Assembly: GCA_022821145.1 (NCBI GenBank)
Contig: JAJEEE010000025.1
Location: 82,050-146,049 of the forward strand
Source of the DNA: Acidobacteriota bacterium
GTDB lineage: Bacteria > Acidobacteriota > Terriglobia > 20CM-2-55-15
Direction: 5' to 3'
DNA: 64,000 nucleotides
The position numbers and the translations under genes are program-made. Numbering within the stretch: position 1 is the stretch's first letter; each line of letters begins with the position of its first letter. Below are positions 1 through 7,614 of this stretch, one piece after another. A model generated the notes under the pieces. It was not told the origin of the DNA, did no database searches, and was given only the letters and a program-made list of their open reading frames with translations.

Positions 1-463
1 CGTCGATACGGACCCCGACGGGCGGCATGACCGACGCGCGGACGCCGCCGCCGTAGTTCCAACCGAACTTGCCCCCGATGGCGGCCAGACCGTCGCCGGC
101 GGCGTACAGGATGCCGGCGCCGGCCGTAACGTAGGGCCGGACCATCGTGGCCGGCGCCTCGAGCCGGAGATTGGTGTGCGCCAGCAGGGCCCAGGCGTTG
201 GAGTCGACGAAGTTGGGGCTGAACGACACCGTGTGCTCGAGTCCGAGCAGCGCGCTGGAGTTGTACAGGCGGACCCCGAAGACGCCGAATTTCCTGGGAT
301 CGGTCAGCGGCTGGCGCACGGTCTCCCGAACCTCGCCGACGGCCGGCGACAGCCGCAGGGCCCCGGGGTTGTGAAAGCCGCCATAGAAAGTGAGGTCCTG
401 GGCGTCGGCGGCGACGGCGCACAGCACGCCGGCCGCGACCAGAAAACAGCGGAAGTACGACAT
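1..463 (-). CDS. Outer-membrane beta-barrel protein (partial, C-terminus outside window)
   Basis: The minus strand reads open from an ATG at 463 to the window edge, giving 154 codons without a stop. The first ~20 residues form a Sec signal peptide (hydrophobic core ending in a DAQ-type cleavage site). The mature part has alternating hydrophobic/polar strands and Gly/Tyr-rich turns (for example AGAGILYAAGDG and GKFGWNYGGGV), as in small OmpA/OmpW-like eight-strand barrels. Function is unknown; a barrel in the outer membrane is inferred. It is divergent from the TPR/barrel gene at 485, with only 21 bp between the two start codons, so the promoters must overlap neighbouring coding sequence. Confidence 0.7.
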   Translation of the reverse strand, partial: MSYFRCFLVAAGVLCAVAADAQDLTFYGGFHNPGALRLSPAVGEVRETVRQPLTDPRKFGVFGVRLYNSSALLGLEHTVSFSPNFVDSNAWALLAHTNLRLEAPATMVRPYVTAGAGILYAAGDGLAAIGGKFGWNYGGGVRASVMPPVGVRID

Positions 464-471
464 CCAGAACC

Positions 472-477
472 TATAAT
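472..477 (+). promoter_or_regulatory. -10 box (TATAAT), probable leaderless start
   Basis: A perfect TATAAT lies 7 nt before the ATG at 485, so transcription would be expected to begin at or next to the start codon. No Shine-Dalgarno sequence precedes the ATG. No convincing -35 was seen. Confidence 0.5.
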
Positions 478-484
478 CGTGCGG

Positions 485-2206
485 ATGCGGGACACCAAAG
501 GTCCATGCGCCATGGCCGTTGCCGTGCTGTGCGCGGCCATCCCGGCCGGCGCGGCGGCAACGGGCCCGGCCGCGTCCCAGCAGGCTCCGGATCCCATCCA
601 GCAAGCACGCGACGCGGAGACGACCACCGAGATACTCGCCGCCATCGAACGGCTTCAAGCGGTGATCGAAACCGCCCCGTCGCCGGACGCCTACCTATAC
701 CTCGGCTTGGCGCATTCCGAGCTGCAACAGTACGTGCGGGCACTCGAGCTGTTCGGCGAAGCCGCCGTTCTCTATCCGGCCGATGCGAGGTTCCTCGCCG
801 AAACCGCCGGCGTCCATCTGGCCGAACGGGACACCGAACGCGCGATCGAGGCGCTCGAGCAGGCGCTGATCGTGGATCCGGCCGACGTGTACGCGTCCGA
901 CCTGCTCGCCTCGATTCGTCTTTCGCAAGGCCAGGTGGAGGCGGCGCTGGGCGTCTGGAACGCGATCGAGCAGCCGCGCATCGAATCGATCTTTCAGAAC
1001 TTCTCGCCTGGATTCCTCGACCGCGCCGCGCCCCGGGCGTTGGCGTTCGGCCGCGGGGACGTCCTCGATTACGTCCGCTGGAAAACGACCGAGGCGCGAT
1101 TGTTCGGCAGCCGGCTCTATTCCAACGTCGGACTGGAGATCGAGCCGGCTCCGGCCCCCGATCGGTACAACGCCATCGTGCGCACGACGGCCCGAGGTCA
1201 ATCGGCATCGGGATTCCTGGCCGGCCTGTTCCGGGGACTGCCGTCGGAAACCGTCCATTTCGACCTGCACGACGTCCGGGATTCCGGGATCGGTTGGCAG
1301 TCCCGCTTTCGGTGGGACGAGGACCGCCGGCTTCTCCAGGGCCGCCTGACCGTGCCGCTCCCCGTGCCCGGACTGCCGGTGCTGGAGATCTACGACACGT
1401 GGCGCCGGGAGCGATGGAACGTCGGCCCGCAGCTTCCCGTCCGGTCCGCGGCGCGTCCGGACTTCGACTACAAGGTCCACGTTCTTGGCGTCGAACTGCA
1501 CGCGGTCCCGCATTACCGGGTCGAGATCCGCGGCGGGTTCGAGTACCGCAACCGGGACGCGGAAGGGGCGATTCCCGGTTTGGCGCTGGACGACCGGAAC
1601 TCGGGCGTGTTCCGGTTCGAAGCCGCCGTGCGCACGACGGACCGGCGGTACAAGAACAAGATCGTGGGCGAAGGCTTCATCGCCCGCGAGTCGGTCCTGG
1701 GCAACTTCGACTTCAGCGGCGGTTCGGTTCGGATCGCCAACCGCTACGAGCTCGACCGGGCGGGCCGTGCAACCGTGGACCTCAGCGTGACGGGAGGCAC
1801 GGCCCGCGGCGAGCTTCCCGTGGACCACTACTTCATCCTGGGCCTCGGCGACGTCGCGAGTCACAGGCTCCGGGCGCACGTGGCGTCGGACCGCGGCCAG
1901 TACGGCCGGTCGCCGATCGGCACGGACTTCGTCCTGACCAACGCCGACGTCCGGTATCGATTGACGACGCTGCCCATGTTCGGAGCCATGGGCCTGCCCT
2001 TCGTCGAAATGCACGCCATGGGCTTCTACGACGCGGCCAAAGTGTTCGACCGGCAGCGCGTCTTCCGCCAGGACCGTTGGTGGCACGACGTCGGGGCCGG
2101 CATACGATTCGAGACGCCCCTGGCGGCGTTAACAGCGTTGTACGGCCGGGACACGGTCGGGCGCGAGAACGCGTTCTACTACTACGTCGAGAGGCGGTTC
2201 TGGTGA
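485..2206 (+). CDS. TPR-containing outer-membrane beta-barrel (D15/surface-antigen-like) protein
   Basis: The 573-residue product starts with a short Sec signal (residues ~10-25, AVAVLCAAIPAGAAA). Residues ~45-180 hold tandem tetratricopeptide helices (ALELFGEAAVLYPADARF and a following repeat). Residues ~250-573 are beta-strand rich, with a C-terminal D15/Omp85-like pattern and a final aromatic residue (VERRFW), the usual BAM targeting signal. It is probably an outer-membrane barrel with a periplasmic TPR domain; its substrate is unknown. The ATG at 485 was chosen because of the -10 box 7 nt upstream; ATG 512 is an alternative. It ends 2 bp before the next ATG, indicating an operon. Confidence 0.7.
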   Translation: MRDTKGPCAMAVAVLCAAIPAGAAATGPAASQQAPDPIQQARDAETTTEILAAIERLQAVIETAPSPDAYLYLGLAHSELQQYVRALELFGEAAVLYPADARFLAETAGVHLAERDTERAIEALEQALIVDPADVYASDLLASIRLSQGQVEAALGVWNAIEQPRIESIFQNFSPGFLDRAAPRALAFGRGDVLDYVRWKTTEARLFGSRLYSNVGLEIEPAPAPDRYNAIVRTTARGQSASGFLAGLFRGLPSETVHFDLHDVRDSGIGWQSRFRWDEDRRLLQGRLTVPLPVPGLPVLEIYDTWRRERWNVGPQLPVRSAARPDFDYKVHVLGVELHAVPHYRVEIRGGFEYRNRDAEGAIPGLALDDRNSGVFRFEAAVRTTDRRYKNKIVGEGFIARESVLGNFDFSGGSVRIANRYELDRAGRATVDLSVTGGTARGELPVDHYFILGLGDVASHRLRAHVASDRGQYGRSPIGTDFVLTNADVRYRLTTLPMFGAMGLPFVEMHAMGFYDAAKVFDRQRVFRQDRWWHDVGAGIRFETPLAALTALYGRDTVGRENAFYYYVERRFW

Positions 2207-2208
2207 CG

Positions 2209-3693
2209 ATGCGAAGTGCCGTGCCCACCCTGATGCTTCTGGCCGCCCTTCCCGCCGGGGGCGCCGATTGGGAACTCGGATTCTCGGCCCGCGGCCTGGT
2301 CATACGCGCCCGTTCCATCGAGACGTCGAACCCGGACGCGCCGCGCATACTGGTCATCGGAGGGATGGCGGGCAACGACGCGACGGTGGGTGCGGTCACG
2401 GCGTTCATGCGGGAGCTGGAAGACACACACCCGGCCGAGCGTCCGATGCACGTGATGGCCATCCCCCTGGGCAACCCTGACGGCCGGGATCTGCAGTTTC
2501 CGCCCGAAGGCGACGCCTATCGAGAAAACGGCGAATCGCACGCGCTGTGGCGATGGATCGGCGTCCACGCTCCGGACCTCGTCATGGTCGTCGGCGACGT
2601 CGACCACGGCCTGGCCGAGGCGTTGTCCGCAGTGGAGGCGGCCGGCGTCGGCCGTATCCCGGCCCTGCGCGTGGCCACGCTCGATCTGGGAAACGTCGCC
2701 GCCGTCCTCCCCTCGGAAGCCGCCGTCGAGATCCGGGGCCGGCTGGATCGGTCTCCGGAGGAGCTGGCCGCGGAGCTCGCGATGGTCTACGGGCGCGAGT
2801 TCGATCAGATCACCTACCTGCCCGGCATGGCGCTGATCGCGCGGATGAGAATGGGCCAGCTCGACGCCGTGGAGCCGCTGGCGGCTCCGTACCTGGACCA
2901 GGACACGCTGACGCGGCCCGGCTCGCTGACGCTGGCCGGCCACCTCGTGTTCGCCGAATTGGCGGATCGCACGGGAGACGTCCGTTACCTCGAGTTGGCC
3001 CGGCGCGCCGCCGATCTGGGATTCGACGAGAACGGCGAGATGTTGGAATCGATGCCGTTCCACGGCGAGATGAGCGACTCGTTCTTCATGGCGGGCCCGC
3101 TGCTGGCCAAGACCGGCAAGCTGATGGGCGACGTCCGGTACTTCGACATGGCCGCCCGCCACATCGAGTTCATGCGCGGGCTGGTCCTTCGGCCCGACGG
3201 GCTCTATCGGCATTCGCCCCTGAGCGAGGCCGCCTGGAGCCGCGGCAACGCGTTTCCGGCCCTGGGGATCGCGTTGACGCTGAGCGATTTTCCACCGGAC
3301 CATCCGGCCTTCGACCGTATGGCCGGGTATTTCCGGGACCACATGGCGGCCCTTGCCGAATTCCAGGACGCCGACGGGATGTGGCGTCAAGTGATCGACA
3401 TTCCCGGCGCCTACGCGGAGTATTCGTCCACGGCGATGATCGGAACCGCCATGTTGCGCGGCATCCGGAACGGATGGCTCGACGCGGGCGAGTACGGGCC
3501 CCGAGCGGATGCGGCATGGCGTGGCGTGTTGACCCGGACACGCTCGGACGGCGTGCTGTTGGACGTCTGCGAGTCCACCAACAGGCAGGAAACGCTGGAC
3601 GACTACCTCCGGCGGAGGGCGATTCTCGATCGTGACGTCCGCGGCGGCGGCATGGCGCTGATGTTCGCCACCGAGATGGCCGGGTTGAATTGA
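2209..3693 (+). CDS. GH88/GH105-like unsaturated glycuronyl hydrolase with degenerate M14-like N-terminal domain
   Basis: This is a 494-residue exported protein (signal ~1-20). Residues ~45-150 resemble the start of M14 zinc carboxypeptidases: a GG-x4-N/D segment (VIGGMAGNDATVG), a NPDG motif, and a helix before PDLVMVVGD. The zinc-binding His/Glu of the first motif are replaced (MAGND) and no later His ligand is evident. Residues ~200-494 match the alpha/alpha barrel of GH105/GH88, with the HGEMSDSFFMAGPLL segment (D290 is the candidate general acid) and the WSRGNAF signature near residue 342. The family removes unsaturated uronic residues from polysaccharide fragments. A GTG at 2203 overlapping the upstream stop is an alternative start. 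It is translationally close to the upstream barrel gene. Confidence 0.65.
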   Translation: MRSAVPTLMLLAALPAGGADWELGFSARGLVIRARSIETSNPDAPRILVIGGMAGNDATVGAVTAFMRELEDTHPAERPMHVMAIPLGNPDGRDLQFPPEGDAYRENGESHALWRWIGVHAPDLVMVVGDVDHGLAEALSAVEAAGVGRIPALRVATLDLGNVAAVLPSEAAVEIRGRLDRSPEELAAELAMVYGREFDQITYLPGMALIARMRMGQLDAVEPLAAPYLDQDTLTRPGSLTLAGHLVFAELADRTGDVRYLELARRAADLGFDENGEMLESMPFHGEMSDSFFMAGPLLAKTGKLMGDVRYFDMAARHIEFMRGLVLRPDGLYRHSPLSEAAWSRGNAFPALGIALTLSDFPPDHPAFDRMAGYFRDHMAALAEFQDADGMWRQVIDIPGAYAEYSSTAMIGTAMLRGIRNGWLDAGEYGPRADAAWRGVLTRTRSDGVLLDVCESTNRQETLDDYLRRRAILDRDVRGGGMALMFATEMAGLN

Positions 3694-3827
3694 TCGCGCG
3701 CTCGATGCGCGGCGACTTCCGGACCGTCGACAAACGTGAGGCCCGACGAATTGTCCGGTGATATCCTTTCGCCTTTATGCGTCCAATGCCGCCGCGGCGC
3801 GGCCGCGGCCGGGAACGGAGAACCAAA

Positions 3828-5306
3828 ATGACCAAGACCTGCATCGCATTGTCGGCCGCGGCCATCCTGCTCGCGGCGTGCGGGGAGCCGGCCCCGCCGG
3901 AGCCGGCCACGCTCATCGCGGACGCGCGGGCCGCGCTCGGCGTCGATCCCGCGACGATCGAGTTCTCGGGAAGCGGACAGGACGCCACGATCGGGCAGCC
4001 CTGGAACATCCAGGAAGGCTGGCCCATGTGGAACGTGACCGACTACAACCGCGTCATCGACTACGCCGCGGGGACGTCGCGGCAGTCCGCGGTGCGCGAG
4101 ATTGCCGATCCCAACAAGCTCGGAGGCGGCGGAGCGCAGCCCGGCTCCGCGCCACAGAACCAGAACTCGACGGTCACCGCCGACAGCGGGTTCACGCAGA
4201 AGCTGCAGATATGGCTCACGCCGCACGGGTTCCTGAACCTGGCCGCCGAGAGCGACCCGTCGATCACGTTGGAGTCGATGGACGGCGTCAGCTACAACGT
4301 GGTTGCGTTCAGCGTGCCGGATGGAGACGTCTCCCACGAGATGCGGGGCTACGTCGACGCCGACACCGACCTGCTCGCGCGCGTCGAGACCTGGGTGGAC
4401 AACCCGGTGTACGGCGACATGCCGATCGAAGCCGAATACGGCGACTACCGGGACTTCGGCGGAACGATGTTCCCGGCCTCCTACGTTCAGAAACAGGGCG
4501 GCTTCGACACGCTCAACCTGACGATCAGCGACGTGGTGCCCGACACGACGGCCTCTGCGGCGCCTCCGGAAGGCGGTGGACGCGGAGGCCGTGGTTTCGG
4601 GGGCCGTGGCGGTCGCGGAGGCCGCGGGGCCGCCGCCGAGCCGGCGCCCCCGTTCGTCGAGGTCGGTGAGGGCATCTTCATTCTGGACGGCGGCTATCAG
4701 GCGGTCGCCGTGGAATTCGAGGAGTTCTCCGTGGTGATCGAAGGCTTGCAGAACGCCGCGCGGACCGCCGAGATCATCGAAACGACGAAGGAAGCGATTC
4801 CGGACAAGCCGATCCGCTACTGGTTGATGACCCACCTGCACTTCGACCATATCGCCGGCATACGCGACATGGTGGCCGAGGGAGCGACGATCGTGACGCA
4901 CCAGGGCAACGTCGCGTTCCTGGAGGACATTCTCGACAACCCGCGGACGATGAATCCGGATCGCCTGGCCGGCGCCCCGGCCGCACCGATGGTCGAAGGC
5001 GCCGGCGACATCTGGGTTCTCGACGACGGGACGCAGATCGTGGAACTCTACAAGCTTGAAGGCAGCCTTCACGCGGACGACATGATGATCGCCTATCTGC
5101 CCGGCATCAACGCGATCGTGGAGGCCGATCTGGCCCAACCGTGGATGAACCCGCCCTTCGGCAGGGCCGGACATCCCTACGTGGTCCACTTTGCCGAGGA
5201 GCTCGAACGGCTCGGCATGGCGTGGGAACAGATCATCCCCGTCCACCGGCCGACGCCGGGCCCCATGGTCTCCAGGGAGGTTTTCCTGGCAGCCGCGGGA
5301 GGGTGA
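3828..5306 (+). CDS. Metallo-beta-lactamase-fold lipoprotein with Arg-Gly-rich linker
   Basis: A lipobox (ILLAAC, Cys18) marks this 492-residue protein as an exported lipoprotein. Residues ~30-245 are a unique beta-rich region. Residues ~248-268 are a Gly/Arg tract. Residues ~275-490 are an MBL fold with HLHFDH at 336-341 and later His residues in GSLHADD and PVHRPTP. The MBL motif binds two metals and supports hydrolysis, but the substrate here is unknown. The ATG at 3828 follows GGAG by 8 nt and starts directly at the signal sequence. An upstream in-frame ATG at 3777 would add 17 Arg-rich residues and is less likely. Confidence 0.75.
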   Translation: MTKTCIALSAAAILLAACGEPAPPEPATLIADARAALGVDPATIEFSGSGQDATIGQPWNIQEGWPMWNVTDYNRVIDYAAGTSRQSAVREIADPNKLGGGGAQPGSAPQNQNSTVTADSGFTQKLQIWLTPHGFLNLAAESDPSITLESMDGVSYNVVAFSVPDGDVSHEMRGYVDADTDLLARVETWVDNPVYGDMPIEAEYGDYRDFGGTMFPASYVQKQGGFDTLNLTISDVVPDTTASAAPPEGGGRGGRGFGGRGGRGGRGAAAEPAPPFVEVGEGIFILDGGYQAVAVEFEEFSVVIEGLQNAARTAEIIETTKEAIPDKPIRYWLMTHLHFDHIAGIRDMVAEGATIVTHQGNVAFLEDILDNPRTMNPDRLAGAPAAPMVEGAGDIWVLDDGTQIVELYKLEGSLHADDMMIAYLPGINAIVEADLAQPWMNPPFGRAGHPYVVHFAEELERLGMAWEQIIPVHRPTPGPMVSREVFLAAAGG

Positions 5307-5327
5307 ACACCCGCTTGGGAGGTTGTG

Positions 5328-5780
5328 ATGAAGACGACGTTGACGGTGACGGCTCTCGGAATCGCCCTTCTGCTCTGTGCGTCGCCGATGCTGGCGCACC
5401 ACGCGTTCTCGGCGGAGTTCGACAACCAGCGCCCGCTCGACATGCGCGGGGTGTTCGTCAAGATGGACTGGGTCAACCCGCACTCCTGGGTTCATTTCGA
5501 GGTGACGCTACCGGACGGTTCGACGGCCGTCTGGGAAGCGGAGACTCCGCCGCCCAACCAGTTGATCCGGCAGGGTTGGCGGCGGACGGATCTGGGCGTG
5601 GGCGACGAAATCGTCGTCCGGGGCTACGCGGCCAAGAACGGCACGACCCGGATGTGGGCGCAGAACGTCACGATCGTGGCGCAGAACGGCCAGGAACTGG
5701 CCGAGCCGCGCCGGGTTCTCAACATGTTCTCCCAGAACCCGGAGGGCGTGCCCGAGGGCCTGCTTCCCGAACGGGACTGA
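5328..5780 (+). CDS. DUF6152 family secreted protein
   Basis: The 150-residue protein has a Sec signal (residues 1-23) followed at once by HHAFSAEFD, the typical mature start of the DUF6152 family. It continues with the NPHSWVHFEV segment and a small beta-barrel-like domain (DEIVVRGYAAKNG). Function is unknown. In this window the domain always lies beside PQQ dehydrogenases and the secreted family encoded at 5805 and 6628. The start is fixed by GGGAGG at 5317-5322. It is followed 24 bp later by the next gene in the same cassette. Confidence 0.8.
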   Translation: MKTTLTVTALGIALLLCASPMLAHHAFSAEFDNQRPLDMRGVFVKMDWVNPHSWVHFEVTLPDGSTAVWEAETPPPNQLIRQGWRRTDLGVGDEIVVRGYAAKNGTTRMWAQNVTIVAQNGQELAEPRRVLNMFSQNPEGVPEGLLPERD

Positions 5781-5804
5781 CGGCACGGGTCCAGGAGTTC
5801 CCAG

Positions 5805-6608
5805 ATGAAAGATCGCTCGCTTGCATGCATGGGCCGCGTCGCATGGGTTGCCGGGTGGCTTGCCCTGGTTTCGCCCATCGCCGATGCCCAGGACTACACG
5901 CCCACGCGCAACCGTCACGGGCAACCGAACTTCGAAGGCATTTGGCAGGTCCTGGACACGGCGCCCCACTTCAACATCGAGCCCCACGCCGCAAGCTACG
6001 GCGTTCCCGCGGGGGCCGGAATCATCGTCGATCCGCCGGACGGCCAGATCCCGTATACGGCGTCGGGTCTGGCCAAGAGGGACGAGAACCGCGCCAATCG
6101 GGCGACGGCCGATCCGATCGCCCGCTGTTACAAGGCCGGCGTCCCGCACCTGATGTATGTACCCTTCCCGTTCCAGATCGTGCAGTCCGAGAACTTCCTG
6201 ACGATCATGTCCGAATACGTGCACAACACCCGCTTCATCTTTCTGGATCGCGAAGACCACTTCGGCGAAGGCGAGATCGATCTGTGGAACGGCGATTCGG
6301 TGGGCCGCTGGGACGGCGACTCGCTTGTGACCGACGTCTTCAACTTTCACCCGGACGTATGGCTGGACCGCTCGGGCAATCACGCCGGCGGCGCGACGCT
6401 GCGGGTGAACGAGCGTTTCACCCTGGTCGACGCCGACACGATCCGGTACGAGGCGACGATGTCGGATCCGGAAGACTTCACCCAACCGTGGACGATCCGG
6501 ACTCACCTCTACCGGCACAAGGATCCCGCGAAGCGGATTCTCGAGTACGAATGCCAGGCCTACCTGGAAACTTCCCTGGGGCCTCCGGCGCTTCCGGAAG
6601 TCGATTAG
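5805..6608 (+). CDS. Conserved secreted protein, DUF6152-partner family (copy 1)
   Basis: This 267-residue protein has a Sec signal ending near ADAQ (residue 29). It has no domain I can name. Marks shared with the next gene and with the C-terminal half of the protein at 13106 are a GRWDGDSLV segment, an NERFTL strand, a RYEATMSDP segment and a DFTQPW motif. These place all three in one family of probably beta-rich periplasmic proteins. It sits between DUF6152 and a paralogue in an apparent operon leading to a PQQ dehydrogenase. A role in the oxidation carried out by that enzyme is inferred from context only. An RBS (CCAGGAG) lies 8 nt before the ATG. Confidence 0.65.
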   Translation: MKDRSLACMGRVAWVAGWLALVSPIADAQDYTPTRNRHGQPNFEGIWQVLDTAPHFNIEPHAASYGVPAGAGIIVDPPDGQIPYTASGLAKRDENRANRATADPIARCYKAGVPHLMYVPFPFQIVQSENFLTIMSEYVHNTRFIFLDREDHFGEGEIDLWNGDSVGRWDGDSLVTDVFNFHPDVWLDRSGNHAGGATLRVNERFTLVDADTIRYEATMSDPEDFTQPWTIRTHLYRHKDPAKRILEYECQAYLETSLGPPALPEVD

Positions 6609-6627
6609 CTTGCGAAGGAGACACGCC

Positions 6628-7527
6628 ATGCGCATCCGGTTCCTGATGACGGCAACCGCCGGTCTCGTGTTGGCCATGGGGGCCGCGCCGGCCGAGGCGC
6701 AGCGCGGCGGCCGAGGCGCTCCGGCCCCGCCTCCGGAGCCCGGCCCGTTCGACCGCCTGCCCGACGGCACGCCCGACCTGAACGGCGTCTGGCGCGTTCG
6801 CGGCGGTCTGGCGAACATCACGCCCAACATCGTTCGCGTCGGCGACACGCCGGTCGAGGGCGACGACCGCGCCATCCCCTACACGCCGGTGTACGCCCAA
6901 CTGCGGGCGGAATCCGACCAGCGGATGTTCGAGGAGCCGGAGCTGCATTGCTACATGTCGGGCGTCCCCAGCCACATGTGGCGGCAGTCGTACCTGGGGG
7001 CGGGGCTGGTGATCCAGCACACCGAGGACTACGTCGTGTTCCTGCACGAGTTCCAGGGCTCGCGCAGGATCGTTCCGCTCGACGCCCGGGAACACATCCA
7101 CGAGGACATCAAGCTGTTCATGGGCGACGGCGTGGGCCATTGGGAAGGCGATACGCTCGTGATCGAGACGACCAACAACAACGCCATCACGTGGCTCGAC
7201 AACAACGGCGACCGCCATTCCGATCAACTGGTCGTGACCGAGCGCTTCACGCCGATCAATCGGAACGCGTGGTCCTACGAAGCGACGTTCGTCGATCCCG
7301 TGGCGTACACGTCTCCGTGGACGATCGCGGCCCCGATGTCGCGCGGCGACAACCCGAACGCCGAGATCCTGGAGTTCGCCTGCATCGAGGGCAACACCGA
7401 CAACCTCAACTACACCACCGAAAGCGGCGGCACGGATGCGCCGGCGCCCAGCGCCGCGCCGGACGAGTTCGAAGCGCCGCCGCCCCCCGTGGGCGGACGC
7501 GGAGGACGCGGCGGGCCGGGCGAGTAG
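6628..7527 (+). CDS. Conserved secreted protein, DUF6152-partner family (copy 2, RG-rich ends)
   Basis: The 299-residue paralogue of the upstream gene has a Sec signal (residues 1-24), then an Arg-Gly-Pro stretch (QRGGRGAPAPPP). The shared core includes DLNGVWRV, GHWEGDTLVIETTN, TERFTPIN and YTSPWTI. The C-terminus is another Gly-Arg tract (GGRGGRGGPGE). The start at 6628 is chosen for the AAGGAG at 6615-6620. Enzymatic function is unknown. The family recurs fused to DUF6152 at 13106, so interaction with the DUF6152 protein at 5328 is a reasonable inference. Confidence 0.65.
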   Translation: MRIRFLMTATAGLVLAMGAAPAEAQRGGRGAPAPPPEPGPFDRLPDGTPDLNGVWRVRGGLANITPNIVRVGDTPVEGDDRAIPYTPVYAQLRAESDQRMFEEPELHCYMSGVPSHMWRQSYLGAGLVIQHTEDYVVFLHEFQGSRRIVPLDAREHIHEDIKLFMGDGVGHWEGDTLVIETTNNNAITWLDNNGDRHSDQLVVTERFTPINRNAWSYEATFVDPVAYTSPWTIAAPMSRGDNPNAEILEFACIEGNTDNLNYTTESGGTDAPAPSAAPDEFEAPPPPVGGRGGRGGPGE

Positions 7528-7614
7528 CCGCCGATACACGGAACACGACTCCGCGGCCGGAGCCGCGCGCGATCGCGGCTCCCAACCGTCCAGGCGTGTT
7601 CGGAAGGCAGGAAC

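Noticed and set aside
505-2208. A long plus-strand open frame in a second frame over the TPR/barrel gene, joined to the GH105-like gene
   Set aside because: Its translation is Arg/Pro/Gly-rich without domain structure, while the other frame carries a signal peptide, TPRs and a barrel. It is an artefact of high GC. Only the part from 2209 on is real.
3777-3827. Upstream start for the MBL lipoprotein with a TATCCT box 9 nt before it
   Set aside because: It would add 17 Arg-rich residues before an already complete lipoprotein signal, and GGAG supports ATG 3828; kept only as an alternative.
3603-5495. 630-codon minus-strand open frame
   Set aside because: Lies antisense to the MBL lipoprotein and DUF6152 genes, is rich in His/Arg/Val and lacks any motif. 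Shadow of the real frames.
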